The notes below the pieces were generated by a model. It did no database searches. It worked only from the letters and a program-made list of their open reading frames with translations, and was not told the origin of the DNA. Made by a program: the position numbers and the translations under genes. From Pirellulales bacterium (lineage in GTDB: Bacteria > Planctomycetota > Planctomycetia > Pirellulales > Lacipirellulaceae): a stretch of 53,921 nucleotides of DNA. Below are positions 45,054-53,818 of this stretch, piece by piece; within the stretch, counting starts at the first letter, position 1, and the number at the start of each line of letters is the position of its first letter. The stretch lies in NCBI GenBank assembly GCA_028279215.1, contig JANQOF010000001.1, positions 1 through 53,921 of the forward strand, read 5' to 3'.

Positions 45054-45474
45054 ATGGGTCATCTGCGAATGCCATTCCCAGTCGACATTGAATGGATCAA
45101 ACAAACCGAGGACAAACTTGGCGTGAGATTCCCAGTTTCATTTGTCACGTCGATGTCGACGATGAACGGTGGAATTGTGCAAACCTATTTTTGATGCCTT
45201 TTTCCTCTTTCCGTTTCTTGACAGTTCGGATCGCAAGCGCCTCCGAAGAACATGCAGCAGTATCGACCGTGAAACCATGAGCGCGCGTCGCGGAGCGGCC
45301 GGGTTTCCGCCCGAAGCCGTGGCAATCGGCTCGAACGGAGGAGGCGACTTGCTGGTGCCGCTTTCCATGGTGGATGATCCGGATACGCTCCAGCACGCAG
45401 TCTACTAGTGGGACCATGAGACCACTCATCTCGACATGACCGCGGGTGACTTTGAATCGCTCTCGAAGTCGTGA
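45054..45474 (+). pseudogene. SMI1/KNR4 (SUKH) family protein, broken by frameshift and stop
   Basis: From ATG 45054 the frame reads IKQTEDKLGVRFPVSF, then MSTMNGGIVQTYF, and hits TGA. Shortening the T run at 45187-45191 by one base continues it as FDAFFLFPFL, then GFPPEAVAIGSNGGGDLL and LQHAVY. A TAG at 45406-45408 interrupts AVY and WDHETTHLDM, and the frame ends at TGA 45472. The parts match the SUKH layout: LGVRFP, NGG, an FPF-type core, PEAVAIGSNGGGDLL, and VYxWDHE. SUKH proteins often serve as immunity factors against contact-delivered or secreted toxins. No toxin gene is beside it. It lies between hyuA and hyuB on the opposite strand. Confidence 0.85.
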
Positions 45475-45742
45475 ATGCCAGACGTTCTGCAGGCGATCGT
45501 GTCGTGGCGCGACCCTTCGTTGTCGATGGATACCGCGGCGACATTCGGCCTCGACACACATCCCGAAATCTGGTTGACTTCGCCCCCCACTGCGGGAAAA
45601 TAGGGCGAACGGAGCCCGGGAGTCTGCGTGTGCTAGCTGCAAAGTGGGCTATCTTACATACATGCACTTGCCGGTTCGCCTAGAATATCCCGTCGTGAAG
45701 AACTGTTCCGGTTCCCAAATTCCTGTGTTCGGAGGATTTCAG

Positions 45743-46447
45743 ATGACAGCGAAGATTCAATTGTGTGCGGTAGCTGCTCTACTGGCAGCTGCGACCGTGG
45801 CCCAAGCACACTGTGGCGGGTGCGATACCAACGCCGACAAGGGCGATAAGACGGCAGCGGCTGCCACCTGTGAGAAGGGCGAGTGCGACTCCTGCCCAAT
45901 TGCGGCCGCCATGGAAAAGCTTCCTAAGCTCACCTTCGCCGTGGGCGAAGAGTCGGCTTGCTGCGAGATGGGCGCCAAAGCGCTTGCGAAGAAGACAGGC
46001 GGACACATTCACTATGTGGTTGGCAAACAGGAGTTCGATTCGAAGGCCGACGCGCAGGTCGCTCTCCTCGAAGCGACCGAGGAGTTCGTGACCGGTTTTG
46101 CCGAACCTCATACCTGTCCCGCCAGTGGCAAACTAACTCTTGCTGGCAAGGCACAAAGCTGCGAGAAGACCGCCGGCCACATGGCAAAGCTGATGAACGA
46201 TGCCATGTCGCAAGTTAAGCTCACCTACGCCGTGGGCGATGAAGAGTGCCATTGCCCCATCGAAGCTGGCAAGCTTGCCGAGAAGTCGGGCGTGGACAAG
46301 CAGTTCGTTGTAGGCGAAGAGAAGACCTGCTGCGAGCAAACCGCACGCCTGAATCTCGCTCGCGCTAAGTACAAGGCAGCGGTGGAAGCCCTAGTTGCAG
46401 CCCAAGCTGCGACCACCGAGAAGCCTGAAGCCGAGCAGGGCACCTAA
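45743..46447 (+). CDS. Cysteine-rich exported protein with a duplicated domain
   Basis: The 234-residue product has a signal peptide (about 1-22) with a hydrophobic AALLAAATVAQA before HCGGC. It holds two copies of a unit of about 60 residues. Copy 1 (58-118) has LPKLTFAVGEESACC, then ALAKKTGG and HYVVGK. Copy 2 (157-217) has VKLTYAVGDEECHC, then KLAEKSGV and QFVVGEEKTCC. Cysteine pairs CxxC (24/27, 48/51), C73-C74, C169/C171 and C196-C197 suggest metal or redox chemistry in the periplasm. GGAGGA at 45731-45736 fixes the start. A strong terminator follows at 46474. I recognise no family name. Confidence 0.85.
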   Translation: MTAKIQLCAVAALLAAATVAQAHCGGCDTNADKGDKTAAAATCEKGECDSCPIAAAMEKLPKLTFAVGEESACCEMGAKALAKKTGGHIHYVVGKQEFDSKADAQVALLEATEEFVTGFAEPHTCPASGKLTLAGKAQSCEKTAGHMAKLMNDAMSQVKLTYAVGDEECHCPIEAGKLAEKSGVDKQFVVGEEKTCCEQTARLNLARAKYKAAVEALVAAQAATTEKPEAEQGT

Positions 46448-46473
46448 TCAACCCTGCTAGTGCAAACGCCAAG

Positions 46474-46513
46474 ACGAGCCGTATCGGGCAAGCGCCCGGC
46501 GCGGCTCGTTTTT
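46474..46513 (+). terminator. Rho-independent terminator of the cysteine-rich protein gene
   Basis: ACGAGCCG (46474-46481) pairs with CGGCTCGT (46502-46509), with an inner GGGC/GCCC stem, followed by five T residues (46509-46513). It ends exactly at the last base of the converging hyuA gene. Confidence 0.85.
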
Positions 46514-48558
46514 CATTTGTCGCCGTCACCCAACTGGCCATGCCCCCTTCCCACTTCCGAGATCAGGAGACTTCCCCACTCGTCGGTAGTCGCTTCCCAA
46601 TTGGGCGGGATAACCGTCGTCGAGTCGTCTTGCTCAATGATCGCCGGGCCGAGGACCCTGGAACCGGCGAACAACTCGTCACGGGCATGGATGGTCGCTT
46701 CGACGCCCTTACCGTCGAAATAGACTGCGCGTTTGCTCGACGGAACAGGTTGCGAAGTCGCTGCCGGCAGTTTCGCGGGCGGAGAACGCTCCGTCGTCAC
46801 GGTCACCGCGACCCACAGGCTGGCGATTTCCACCACGTAGTCACGACGGGCGAAGCCGTAGAGTTGCTCATGCGCATCAGCGAACCGCGCGGCCAAATCG
46901 TCGGCGTCGAGTTTCCCGTCGTCTACCGAGATCGGGATCTCATTCGATTGACGCAGATATCGCAGGCCGATCGACCAGCTTGCGGCGTAGTCGACCGAGT
47001 CGAATGTCTCGGCGGCGCTAGTTTCCAATGCCCTGAACCACGATCGTACTGCGGTAAGGTCGGCCGCGGCGAGCGGTTCGATATGCGACTGCATCCGGTC
47101 CTCGCGCAAGTCGCAACCCAGAAGCCCCTCGGCCGAGAAAACGCCAGGTGCGCGAGGAATCAATGCGCGGCCGATGCCCAACTCGGTTGCCAATTCGGCC
47201 GCGTGTAGTGGGCCCGCTCCGCCGTACGCGCAAATCGCATAGTCGCGCGGGTCGATGCCCCGCTCGACGGTGATCTTGCGAATGGCCGAGGTCATCGCGG
47301 TGTTCACCACGCGCAAGATTCCAGTGGCCGCTTGTTCGATCGAAATGCCAAGTGGTTCGGCAACGGTGTCGATTGCCGTGCGCGCCGCTTCGAGATCGAG
47401 TTGCATGCCGCCAGCGAGTCGCGAGTCGGGCACCAGCCGCCCGAGCACCAAATTGGCATCGGTCACCGTGGGCAACGAACCGCCGCGCCCATAGCATGCG
47501 GGCCCCGGCACCGCGCCAGCCGACTGAGGGCCGACACGCAGCGCGCCGCCTGCGTCGACCCACGCGATACTTCCGCCGCCGGCACCGATGGTGTTGAGGT
47601 CGAGCATCGGCGTGCGAAGCGGCAGGCCAGCAATTTGCAAATCGCCCGCGTGGCTTGCCTTGCCATGGGTCACCACCGCCACGTCAAAACTGGTGCCACC
47701 CATGTCAGCGGCGATTAGATTCTTGTGGGGAGTTGTTAGCGCGAGCGCCCGCACGGCCATCACTCCGCCCGCCGGTCCAGAAAGAACCGTTTCAACACTC
47801 TTATCCGCTACCACGCGTGCTGGCGCAACGCCTCCGCTCGACTTCATCACCAGCACGTCAGCGTCGATGCCATCGTCGGCGAGACGCATGGACAGTCGAT
47901 GCAAATACTCACGCATCACTGGTTGTACGTAAGAGTTGACCGCTGCCGTCGAGAATCGCTCGTACTCGCCGGGTACCGAAGCCATTTGGTGTGAGAGCGT
48001 CACCGACAGCTTTGGCATTCGGTCGGCGATTCGTTTGGCGACGGCCAGTTCGTGCTCTGGATTTGCATGGCTAAACAGAAATCCGATCGCCACCGCTTCG
48101 ATCTGCTCGTCGACCAGCGTCGTCAGCACGCGGTCAACGTCCGCCCAGTCGATCGGCAACCGAACGTTCCCGTCGTAGCCAATTCGCTCGGACACCTCAA
48201 AGCACCACTGTCGCGGTACGAGTGGTTTTGGTCGTCGCGATCTCAAGTCGTAGAGGGCGGGACGATTTTGCCGGGCGATGTAGAGCACGTCACGCACTCC
48301 GGCCGTAGTTAACAGCGCCGTACGAGCGCCGCGGCGTTCCAAGAGCGCGTTGGTCGCCACCGTGGTGCCATGCACGAGTCGCTCGACCGCGTCGCCGTGT
48401 AGTTCCGATAACACCTGCGAGACACCGGCTGCAATCGCCTCCGAAGGGTCGTCGCGGGTGCTCGGCACTTTTCGCCGTACCCACGCGCCCGTAGCACGAT
48501 CGGTGGCAACCACGTCGGTGAAAGTTCCGCCGGTGTCGACGCCAATACGAATGGTCAA
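46513..48558 (-). CDS. hyuA: Hydantoinase A/oxoprolinase family protein
   Basis: The 681-residue protein begins TIRIGVDTGGTFTDVVATD, the phosphate-binding motif of the family. HGTTVATNALLERRGARTAL and SGPAGGVMAV follow, and then DMGGTSFDVAVV with the second DxGGT-type motif. GIDPRDYAICAYGGAGPLHA comes before the C-terminal region. It is the ATP-binding partner of HyuB for opening hydantoin or oxoproline rings. TTG 48558 was chosen as start because the family N-terminus begins right there; in-frame GTG 48612 is a weaker choice. The upstream frame to 48750 overlaps the divergent peptidase. The gene is separated from hyuB by opposite-strand genes. Confidence 0.9.
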   Translation of the reverse strand: MTIRIGVDTGGTFTDVVATDRATGAWVRRKVPSTRDDPSEAIAAGVSQVLSELHGDAVERLVHGTTVATNALLERRGARTALLTTAGVRDVLYIARQNRPALYDLRSRRPKPLVPRQWCFEVSERIGYDGNVRLPIDWADVDRVLTTLVDEQIEAVAIGFLFSHANPEHELAVAKRIADRMPKLSVTLSHQMASVPGEYERFSTAAVNSYVQPVMREYLHRLSMRLADDGIDADVLVMKSSGGVAPARVVADKSVETVLSGPAGGVMAVRALALTTPHKNLIAADMGGTSFDVAVVTHGKASHAGDLQIAGLPLRTPMLDLNTIGAGGGSIAWVDAGGALRVGPQSAGAVPGPACYGRGGSLPTVTDANLVLGRLVPDSRLAGGMQLDLEAARTAIDTVAEPLGISIEQAATGILRVVNTAMTSAIRKITVERGIDPRDYAICAYGGAGPLHAAELATELGIGRALIPRAPGVFSAEGLLGCDLREDRMQSHIEPLAAADLTAVRSWFRALETSAAETFDSVDYAASWSIGLRYLRQSNEIPISVDDGKLDADDLAARFADAHEQLYGFARRDYVVEIASLWVAVTVTTERSPPAKLPAATSQPVPSSKRAVYFDGKGVEATIHARDELFAGSRVLGPAIIEQDDSTTVIPPNWEATTDEWGSLLISEVGRGHGQLGDGDK

Positions 48559-48691
48559 TGTCTGCGTGCCCGATTGCGAACTAGTTGTGGTCGGCTGCCC
48601 GATGTCATGACACACGATACAATGACGGGGCACGAACCTCCATCCGCCGCCCACAACGCGCCAGCGAAACTCTAACCACGAAGCGAGAATC

Positions 48692-49855
48692 ATGGCCGAT
48701 TTGCCGCAATCCTGCGAACAGCTGCTGGCCCGGATGGTTGGTTTCGACACGGTGGTGGCGTATCACTCGGGACGGCCTGACCCCGAACGGGAACTGGCCG
48801 AGTACCTTGCCGGCGTCGCGAACGAGTGGGGATTCGCAGTGCGAGAACTTCCCATTGAGGGAGCCTGCCGCAATACGCTCGTCGAGTATCACGTGTCCGA
48901 CGATGCCCCGTGGCTGTTGTTCGACTCGCACCTCGACACGGTCGGCATCGACGGCATGACGGTCGACCCCTTCGCTGCCGAGATCCACGACGGGCGAATG
49001 TATGGCCGCGGAACCTGCGATACGAAGGGAACTGGGTCGGCGATGCTATGGGCGCTCAAAGAGTACGCGGCGAGTGAAAGTAAGCCGAACAACGTCGCGG
49101 TACTCTTTTCGGTTGCTGAGGAACACGTGCAACTCGGTGCGCGGGAGTTCGTCACCAAGCACCTTCCGACGCTCGGCTGGCGCCCAGCTGGCGTAGTGGC
49201 TGGTGAGCCAACCGGCATGAATGTCCTGGCCGCGAACGGCGGCTTTGTGCGTTGGAAAATCTCCACCCGTGGAAGGGCATGCCACTCGAGCCGCCCCGAA
49301 TGCGGTCACAACGCCATTTACGACATGGCGAGATTGGTCACCGCCCTTGAGAGCGACTACGTCGAGAAGATCGATGCAACCGATCCATTGGTCGGCAAAG
49401 CGAGCGCCGCGATTACCGTGATATGCGGAGGAACGCAAGTTAATGTGATACCCGAGCGAGCTACTATCACGTTCGATCGCCGGCTCGTGCCCGGCGAACA
49501 GGCAGAGGTGGAGGTTGCCCGCGTGCGCGAAGTTGCCGACAAACTGTGTGCGGAGCAACGCGACATGGAAGTCGAGCACCACGACTTCGAATCAGCGCCG
49601 CCGATGTCGACGATTGACGACGGCGCGCTAGCCGAGCGAGCAATCGCCGCGCTAGCGTTGGCAAGTATCGACAGCAAGGTCCACGGCGAACTATTCACCA
49701 CCAACGGAAACCACTTCGCCGCCGGTGGGTTACCAACCATTGTGGTGGGCCCCGGCGACATCGCCCAGGCGCACATGGCCGACGAATCAATTGGGCTCGA
49801 TGAGTTGGCCGATGGCGTCACCGGCTATTTGGCGATCATGCAAGGCGTGAGTTAG
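48692..49855 (+). CDS. M20 family peptidase (ArgE/DapE/acetylornithine-deacetylase type)
   Basis: The 387-residue protein has the M20 metal site. LFDSHLDTVGI carries the His and Asp ligands, GRGTCDTKGTG has the bridging Asp, and SVAEEH has the Glu pair for catalysis and binding. The lid domain carries the central His/Asp region CHSSRPECGHNAIYDM, and the last His is in IAQAHMADES. Such enzymes remove acyl groups from amino acids or cut small peptides. It is divergently placed to hyuA with 133 bases between starts. That fits a catabolic role in which HyuAB opens a ring and this enzyme releases an amino acid, but this is inference. It converges with the EF-hand gene with a four-base overlap. Confidence 0.92.
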   Translation: MADLPQSCEQLLARMVGFDTVVAYHSGRPDPERELAEYLAGVANEWGFAVRELPIEGACRNTLVEYHVSDDAPWLLFDSHLDTVGIDGMTVDPFAAEIHDGRMYGRGTCDTKGTGSAMLWALKEYAASESKPNNVAVLFSVAEEHVQLGAREFVTKHLPTLGWRPAGVVAGEPTGMNVLAANGGFVRWKISTRGRACHSSRPECGHNAIYDMARLVTALESDYVEKIDATDPLVGKASAAITVICGGTQVNVIPERATITFDRRLVPGEQAEVEVARVREVADKLCAEQRDMEVEHHDFESAPPMSTIDDGALAERAIAALALASIDSKVHGELFTTNGNHFAAGGLPTIVVGPGDIAQAHMADESIGLDELADGVTGYLAIMQGVS

Positions 49856-50970
49856 CGCTTCTTGCTATCGAGATACTCGTCGCCGGTGACGATGCCATCG
49901 CCATCGAGATCGTACTTTGTAAACTCGCGGACCTTGCTATCGGTCCAAGTACGGCTGTACTCGGCCATGGCCACCTGGCCATCGTCGTTCTTGTCGTACC
50001 GCTCGATCCAACTCTTCGCGTCTTTCGGCACCCGCTCGAGTGCCGTTGTGAAGCGGTAGGTGGTGCGTGGCTCGTCGTCGTCACGCGATCCTCGCTCGCG
50101 TTGCTCACCACGATCTTTGCCACCCGAGAACGAGCGATCCTTATCGTCTTTGTCGCCGTCGCGGCGGTAGCTGCCAAATCGCTTGATCAACTCTTCACGT
50201 GTGATGCGGCCGTCTTTATTGAGGTCGGACCGCTCCGGATCACCCTTCATCTCTTTCCATTCGTCTCGTTCAAGAATGCTGTTGCCATTCTTATCGTACC
50301 GCTCCATCAAGCTCTTGGCATACCGCTCGGTTCGGTCGCCGCTCGATTCTCCGGACGATCCACTCGACGGACGACTGGCCCCAGACTTCGTCGAAGACTT
50401 CGACTCGCTGTTTGGAGTCGGCGCGTACGGTCGCTCCTTGTTCGGGTTCAGCATGACAAGCTCGGCTTCCGAAAGCGGCACATCGAATCCGGGCGCCATA
50501 GTGGCCTCGGGGCCGGGAAGAAACGCAGTAGGATTGTCGGCCCTCAGCCGCGCCCGCTCCTGTGTGTTGCGGGCCGATAAGTACTTGTCGACGCGAATGG
50601 AATCCGAAACGCTCAGCCCGGCTTCTCCTGCTCGTCGCTGCAGGTGACTCCACCATCGGTCGCTGTCGACTTCCGACCGTTCGATCACTCCATCACCGTT
50701 GCGGTCGAGCCGCTGCATGAACTCTTTCCGCCGCTCCTGTTCACGACGCTGCCGATCGACGGCGCTCTCTTCGCGGCTGCGACGATCACGGTCGTCGTCA
50801 TCGTCGTCATCTCGCCCACGGCGGCGATCGTCGTCGTCTCGATCACGCTCGCCCCGTCGATCGTCGTCGCCGCCGCGCTGGCCAAGCACGGGTTGGGCGG
50901 GCAGGCAAAATACCAGGGCTAGGCAGACGGCGATGGCGAACGCACGGAGCACGGTTAGTGGGAATCTCAT
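49852..50970 (-). CDS. Secreted EF-hand calcium-binding protein with Asp/Arg-rich region
   Basis: The 372-residue protein has a signal peptide (about 1-30, ending PVLG before QRGG) and a low-complexity Asp/Arg region (about 34-70). Five EF-hand loops then follow: DRNGDGVIERSE, DKNGNSILERDE, DLNKDGRITREE, DKNDDGQVAMAE and DLDGDGIVTGDE. Middle linkers are Ser-rich. Such EF-hand proteins are common in planctomycetes, likely in the periplasm or at the cell surface. The function is unknown; calcium binding is predicted from the loops. The start ATG is at 50970. The 3' end overlaps the M20 gene end by four bases. Confidence 0.9.
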   Translation of the reverse strand: MRFPLTVLRAFAIAVCLALVFCLPAQPVLGQRGGDDDRRGERDRDDDDRRRGRDDDDDDDRDRRSREESAVDRQRREQERRKEFMQRLDRNGDGVIERSEVDSDRWWSHLQRRAGEAGLSVSDSIRVDKYLSARNTQERARLRADNPTAFLPGPEATMAPGFDVPLSEAELVMLNPNKERPYAPTPNSESKSSTKSGASRPSSGSSGESSGDRTERYAKSLMERYDKNGNSILERDEWKEMKGDPERSDLNKDGRITREELIKRFGSYRRDGDKDDKDRSFSGGKDRGEQRERGSRDDDEPRTTYRFTTALERVPKDAKSWIERYDKNDDGQVAMAEYSRTWTDSKVREFTKYDLDGDGIVTGDEYLDSKKR

Positions 50971-51027
50971 GAATTATCGAACCCCATCACAGCGGGGCGG
51001 TTTCGGCACCCCTCCCTAGCCTCTATT

Positions 51028-51783
51028 CTAGTCGCCGCCCACGCCGCAACCAACGGCTAGCTGTTCCAGCCGCCAAGGTTTACCCAGCACCGTCGTCGCG
51101 CCCAGCTTGCGAGCTTGATCGACCCGGTCGCGGCGTGGAAAGTCGAGCAATACCACCAGCGGCGTACGATCAGACAGCCAATCGCGAAAGGCCGCAACGT
51201 CCGACTCTTCGGCGGAGTTGAACTGGCCACCTATCCAAACGCCAGCGAGCACCTTTGACCCCAACGGGCGCGTGCGCCAGCGCGGCGTCCACACGGCAGT
51301 TGCATCGAGCGAATCGCACCCGGTCAGCAAAGCCTCGGCCGCGTCGGCGTCGGGCGCGTCCACGGCAATCCAACCCTCGCCAAGCAACGCCATATTCCTC
51401 GACGCATCAGAGGGATGTTGCCAACTGGTCGGTCGCCCTGCTCGCCAGTCCTGCGCGACCGTCTGCCACCAAGCAGAGAACTGATACCAGTACAACCGCT
51501 CGATTCCCGCCGATGGCCGGACACTGCGGTTTTCGCCCTCGCACCACGTGCCTAACACCGTAGTCATTCCCGCTAACGGATACTTGCTACGGAGAGTTTT
51601 TACCAGCGCGGGGGCAACGCGTCCCGGTCGCGACTGGAACACGAGCACCAAGTCGACGGAGCTACCAGCGTTTGCTTCGTTGGAAACAGTCGTTGCGATG
51701 GGGCTGTTTGCGACCGTCTCATACGCTTCGCGGAGTTCGGGGTGACTAAAGTCGCCGAGTGCTAGCACTTGTAGACGCCGCAT
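51028..51783 (-). CDS. Receiver-like protein, function unknown
   Basis: The 251-residue protein shows alternating beta/alpha segments. Near the N-terminus DLVLVFQSRPG resembles receiver strand 3, and near the C-terminus TPLVVLLDFPRRDRV is followed by LGATTVLGKPWRLEQL, with Lys-Pro as in receiver strand 5. A Trp-rich middle (RLYWYQFSAWWQTV) is unusual. The normal acidic pocket is incomplete, so phosphorylation is uncertain. It may be a degenerate pair of receiver domains, like the protein at 3483. It starts on the - strand opposite the Mur ligase gene, 240 bases away. No strong ribosome site was seen. Confidence 0.7.
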   Translation of the reverse strand: MRRLQVLALGDFSHPELREAYETVANSPIATTVSNEANAGSSVDLVLVFQSRPGRVAPALVKTLRSKYPLAGMTTVLGTWCEGENRSVRPSAGIERLYWYQFSAWWQTVAQDWRAGRPTSWQHPSDASRNMALLGEGWIAVDAPDADAAEALLTGCDSLDATAVWTPRWRTRPLGSKVLAGVWIGGQFNSAEESDVAAFRDWLSDRTPLVVLLDFPRRDRVDQARKLGATTVLGKPWRLEQLAVGCGVGGD

Positions 51784-52023
51784 TCAATGAACTCCCCAAG
51801 AACCTCAACAATGCGTAGCTCAACGGCTTCTTTGGCTACCGGCACAACAACGATCTCGTGCTGGCATTGTAACTCACTGGTAGTCAACTCGTCTTGACAC
51901 TTTCCCGCAATTCCGCGAAACAGGGGCTCGCTGGCTGCAACACCCGCGCTACCAAGGATGATAGCAGCAGTCGAGCACCGCCAAGTTGGTGGACCCACAC
52001 GGCAAGACATGGAGGTCGCGCCG

Positions 52024-53487
52024 ATGCTACTTCGTACAGATCCCAGTCCGCGTCACGGTACGCTCGTATCCCATGCATTGCCTGCCGCGCAACAGGTTGG
52101 CGTTGCGGACGTGCCGGTCGTTAGCTGCACGTCGCAAGTCGACGCGGTTCGCCCAGGCGACGCATTCGTGGTTTGCCACTCCGACGCCGAAGCGGGCGCA
52201 ATCGCTCAAGCAGCCGTAGCTCGTGGCGCGGCAGCGATTGTTGCCGATCAGCTACTTCCCGTATTTGGCGTGCCGCAATATGTAGTAGACGACGCGGAAG
52301 CCGCTTACAGCAAACTGTGCCATGCGATTCTGGGCAACCCGGCCGGTGAACTCAACGCGGTAGCGATTGCCGGTGCGCATGGAAAGACCTCGATCGCACT
52401 GGTGCTCGACTCAATATTCCATGCCGCGGGCAAGAATGTCGCAACAGCGACGAACCAATTCACACGCATTGATGGTCACCGAGCTCGCTTCGTGCTGCCC
52501 AATACAGCGCCGGCCATTGCAGAGTTTATCGACGAGAGTCTTGCTTCCGGCTGTCGACACGCCGTGGTCGAGTTGAACGAGCCGACGCTTGGTCGAAAGG
52601 CGGCTACGGCCGCGGAGTTCGACGTGGTCTGTCTGGCCAACTTACATGGCGACCGCGCCAATGGCGACCGTTCGCCGCAAGCGTGTCGCGACACCATGGC
52701 ATCCGCCCTCGACTTGCTCTCGCCACAGGGCATGGCGGTGTTGAATGCCGACGACTCCTACTCGATGCGAATCCTGGCCGAGTACGATGGTCCAGCGCTT
52801 ACATTTGGCATGCACCACCCCGCCGACATTTCGGCCATCGTGCTCGAACAGCATGTCAACGAACAGGTATTCCTAATCACCATTGGCGACGAGTCGGCTG
52901 CGGTGCGAACCAAAATGGTCGGGGAAACGCACGTGCAGAACTGCTTGGCCGCCGCAGCAATTGCCAAAATTTATGGTGTATCGCTGGTCGACATCGCCCG
53001 CGGCATCGAGCAAGTTGCCGTCGTGCCGGGCGTGATGCATCGGTTCGACGCCGGGCTCGGGGTATCGGTGTTTGTCGATCGAGGTCACTCTCCGGTAGCC
53101 AAGGGCAGCGCCCTGTCCGCCGCCCGCGAAGTCACCAGCGGGAAGGTTATCGCCGTTGTCGACGGGCGGTGCTCGGTCACCGACGCGCTGGCCGACCGTA
53201 CGGTAGCGACCTGTGGGCGAGTGGACGACGAAGTGATTACCGACGCCGTGGCCAGCGTGCTAGCCGCGCTCGACCTGTCCGACGACGGACAACTGCGAAT
53301 CGTCACCGAGCGACTGTCGGGCATCGCCCGGGCAATCCTGACCGCCGACCAGGGCGACGTGGTAATCGCTTGCGGTCTGGATGCGACCGACCCGACGACC
53401 CGTCGCGCCGCCGCTAGCGTGACCGACGAACAGATCATTCACACCTTGATGTACGAATTGGCCCAACAACAACGAGATGCTGCGTAG
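52024..53487 (+). CDS. Divergent Mur ligase (MurE-like)
   Basis: The 487-residue protein has the three-domain Mur ligase order. The first domain carries AVRPGDAFVVCHSDAEAG, the ATP loop reads IAGAHGKTSIA (residues 117-122; MurE usually has GTNGKT), and the central domain includes LANLHGDRANGDRSPQ and GMAVLNADD. In the last domain the DYAHTPD segment of MurE is DRGHSPV (352-358), and the DNPR motif that grips the amino-acid side chain is replaced by CGRV (397-400). It may add a different substrate or be a paralogue of murE. GGAGG at 52011-52015 sets the start at 52024; earlier in-frame ATGs are weaker. murG follows 331 bases later. Confidence 0.85.
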   Translation: MLLRTDPSPRHGTLVSHALPAAQQVGVADVPVVSCTSQVDAVRPGDAFVVCHSDAEAGAIAQAAVARGAAAIVADQLLPVFGVPQYVVDDAEAAYSKLCHAILGNPAGELNAVAIAGAHGKTSIALVLDSIFHAAGKNVATATNQFTRIDGHRARFVLPNTAPAIAEFIDESLASGCRHAVVELNEPTLGRKAATAAEFDVVCLANLHGDRANGDRSPQACRDTMASALDLLSPQGMAVLNADDSYSMRILAEYDGPALTFGMHHPADISAIVLEQHVNEQVFLITIGDESAAVRTKMVGETHVQNCLAAAAIAKIYGVSLVDIARGIEQVAVVPGVMHRFDAGLGVSVFVDRGHSPVAKGSALSAAREVTSGKVIAVVDGRCSVTDALADRTVATCGRVDDEVITDAVASVLAALDLSDDGQLRIVTERLSGIARAILTADQGDVVIACGLDATDPTTRRAAASVTDEQIIHTLMYELAQQQRDAA

Positions 53488-53818
53488 TCGATGCCGGTCG
53501 GAACTGCGAGCCGACCGCGTTGTCGAGACTTACACAACGTGATTGCGCTTCGCCCTTTGGGCAAGGTGAAATCTGTAACTTACCAACACCAACACTACCA
53601 AACCATGCTGTAGCTTCGTCGTTAGTTGCGCGGATTGCGGGGTCTTGCGCAGCTACCCTCCCCTTGGGTTGGAGCATGATAGCCGGCCGCCTGGCAGTTA
53701 CTGGGTCGATTGCCCGCGGCTGGTGCTTCGCGACGAAGCTAAGAACTGAGCGTCGGGGTGGCGAGCGATCGCCGCCCCGGCGACTCAGTGGATTCACCCC
53801 GAACCCCGCGATCGACTC
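53488..53818. other. Intergenic region with hairpin before murG
   Basis: No gene was recognised in these 331 bases. A stable hairpin lies at 53752-53784, where GTCG plus GGGTGGCGA pair with TCGCCGCCC plus CGAC around a GCGA loop. Another short stem near 53549 has CGCCC-TTT-GGGC. No T tract follows either hairpin on the + strand. They could be leader structures of murG, whose start lies 34 bases after the larger one. Confidence 0.5.

Noticed and set aside
51762..52010. 82-codon - strand frame between the receiver-like gene and the Mur ligase
   Set aside because: It overlaps the start of the receiver-like gene, has no ribosome site, and its product shows no fold or motif.
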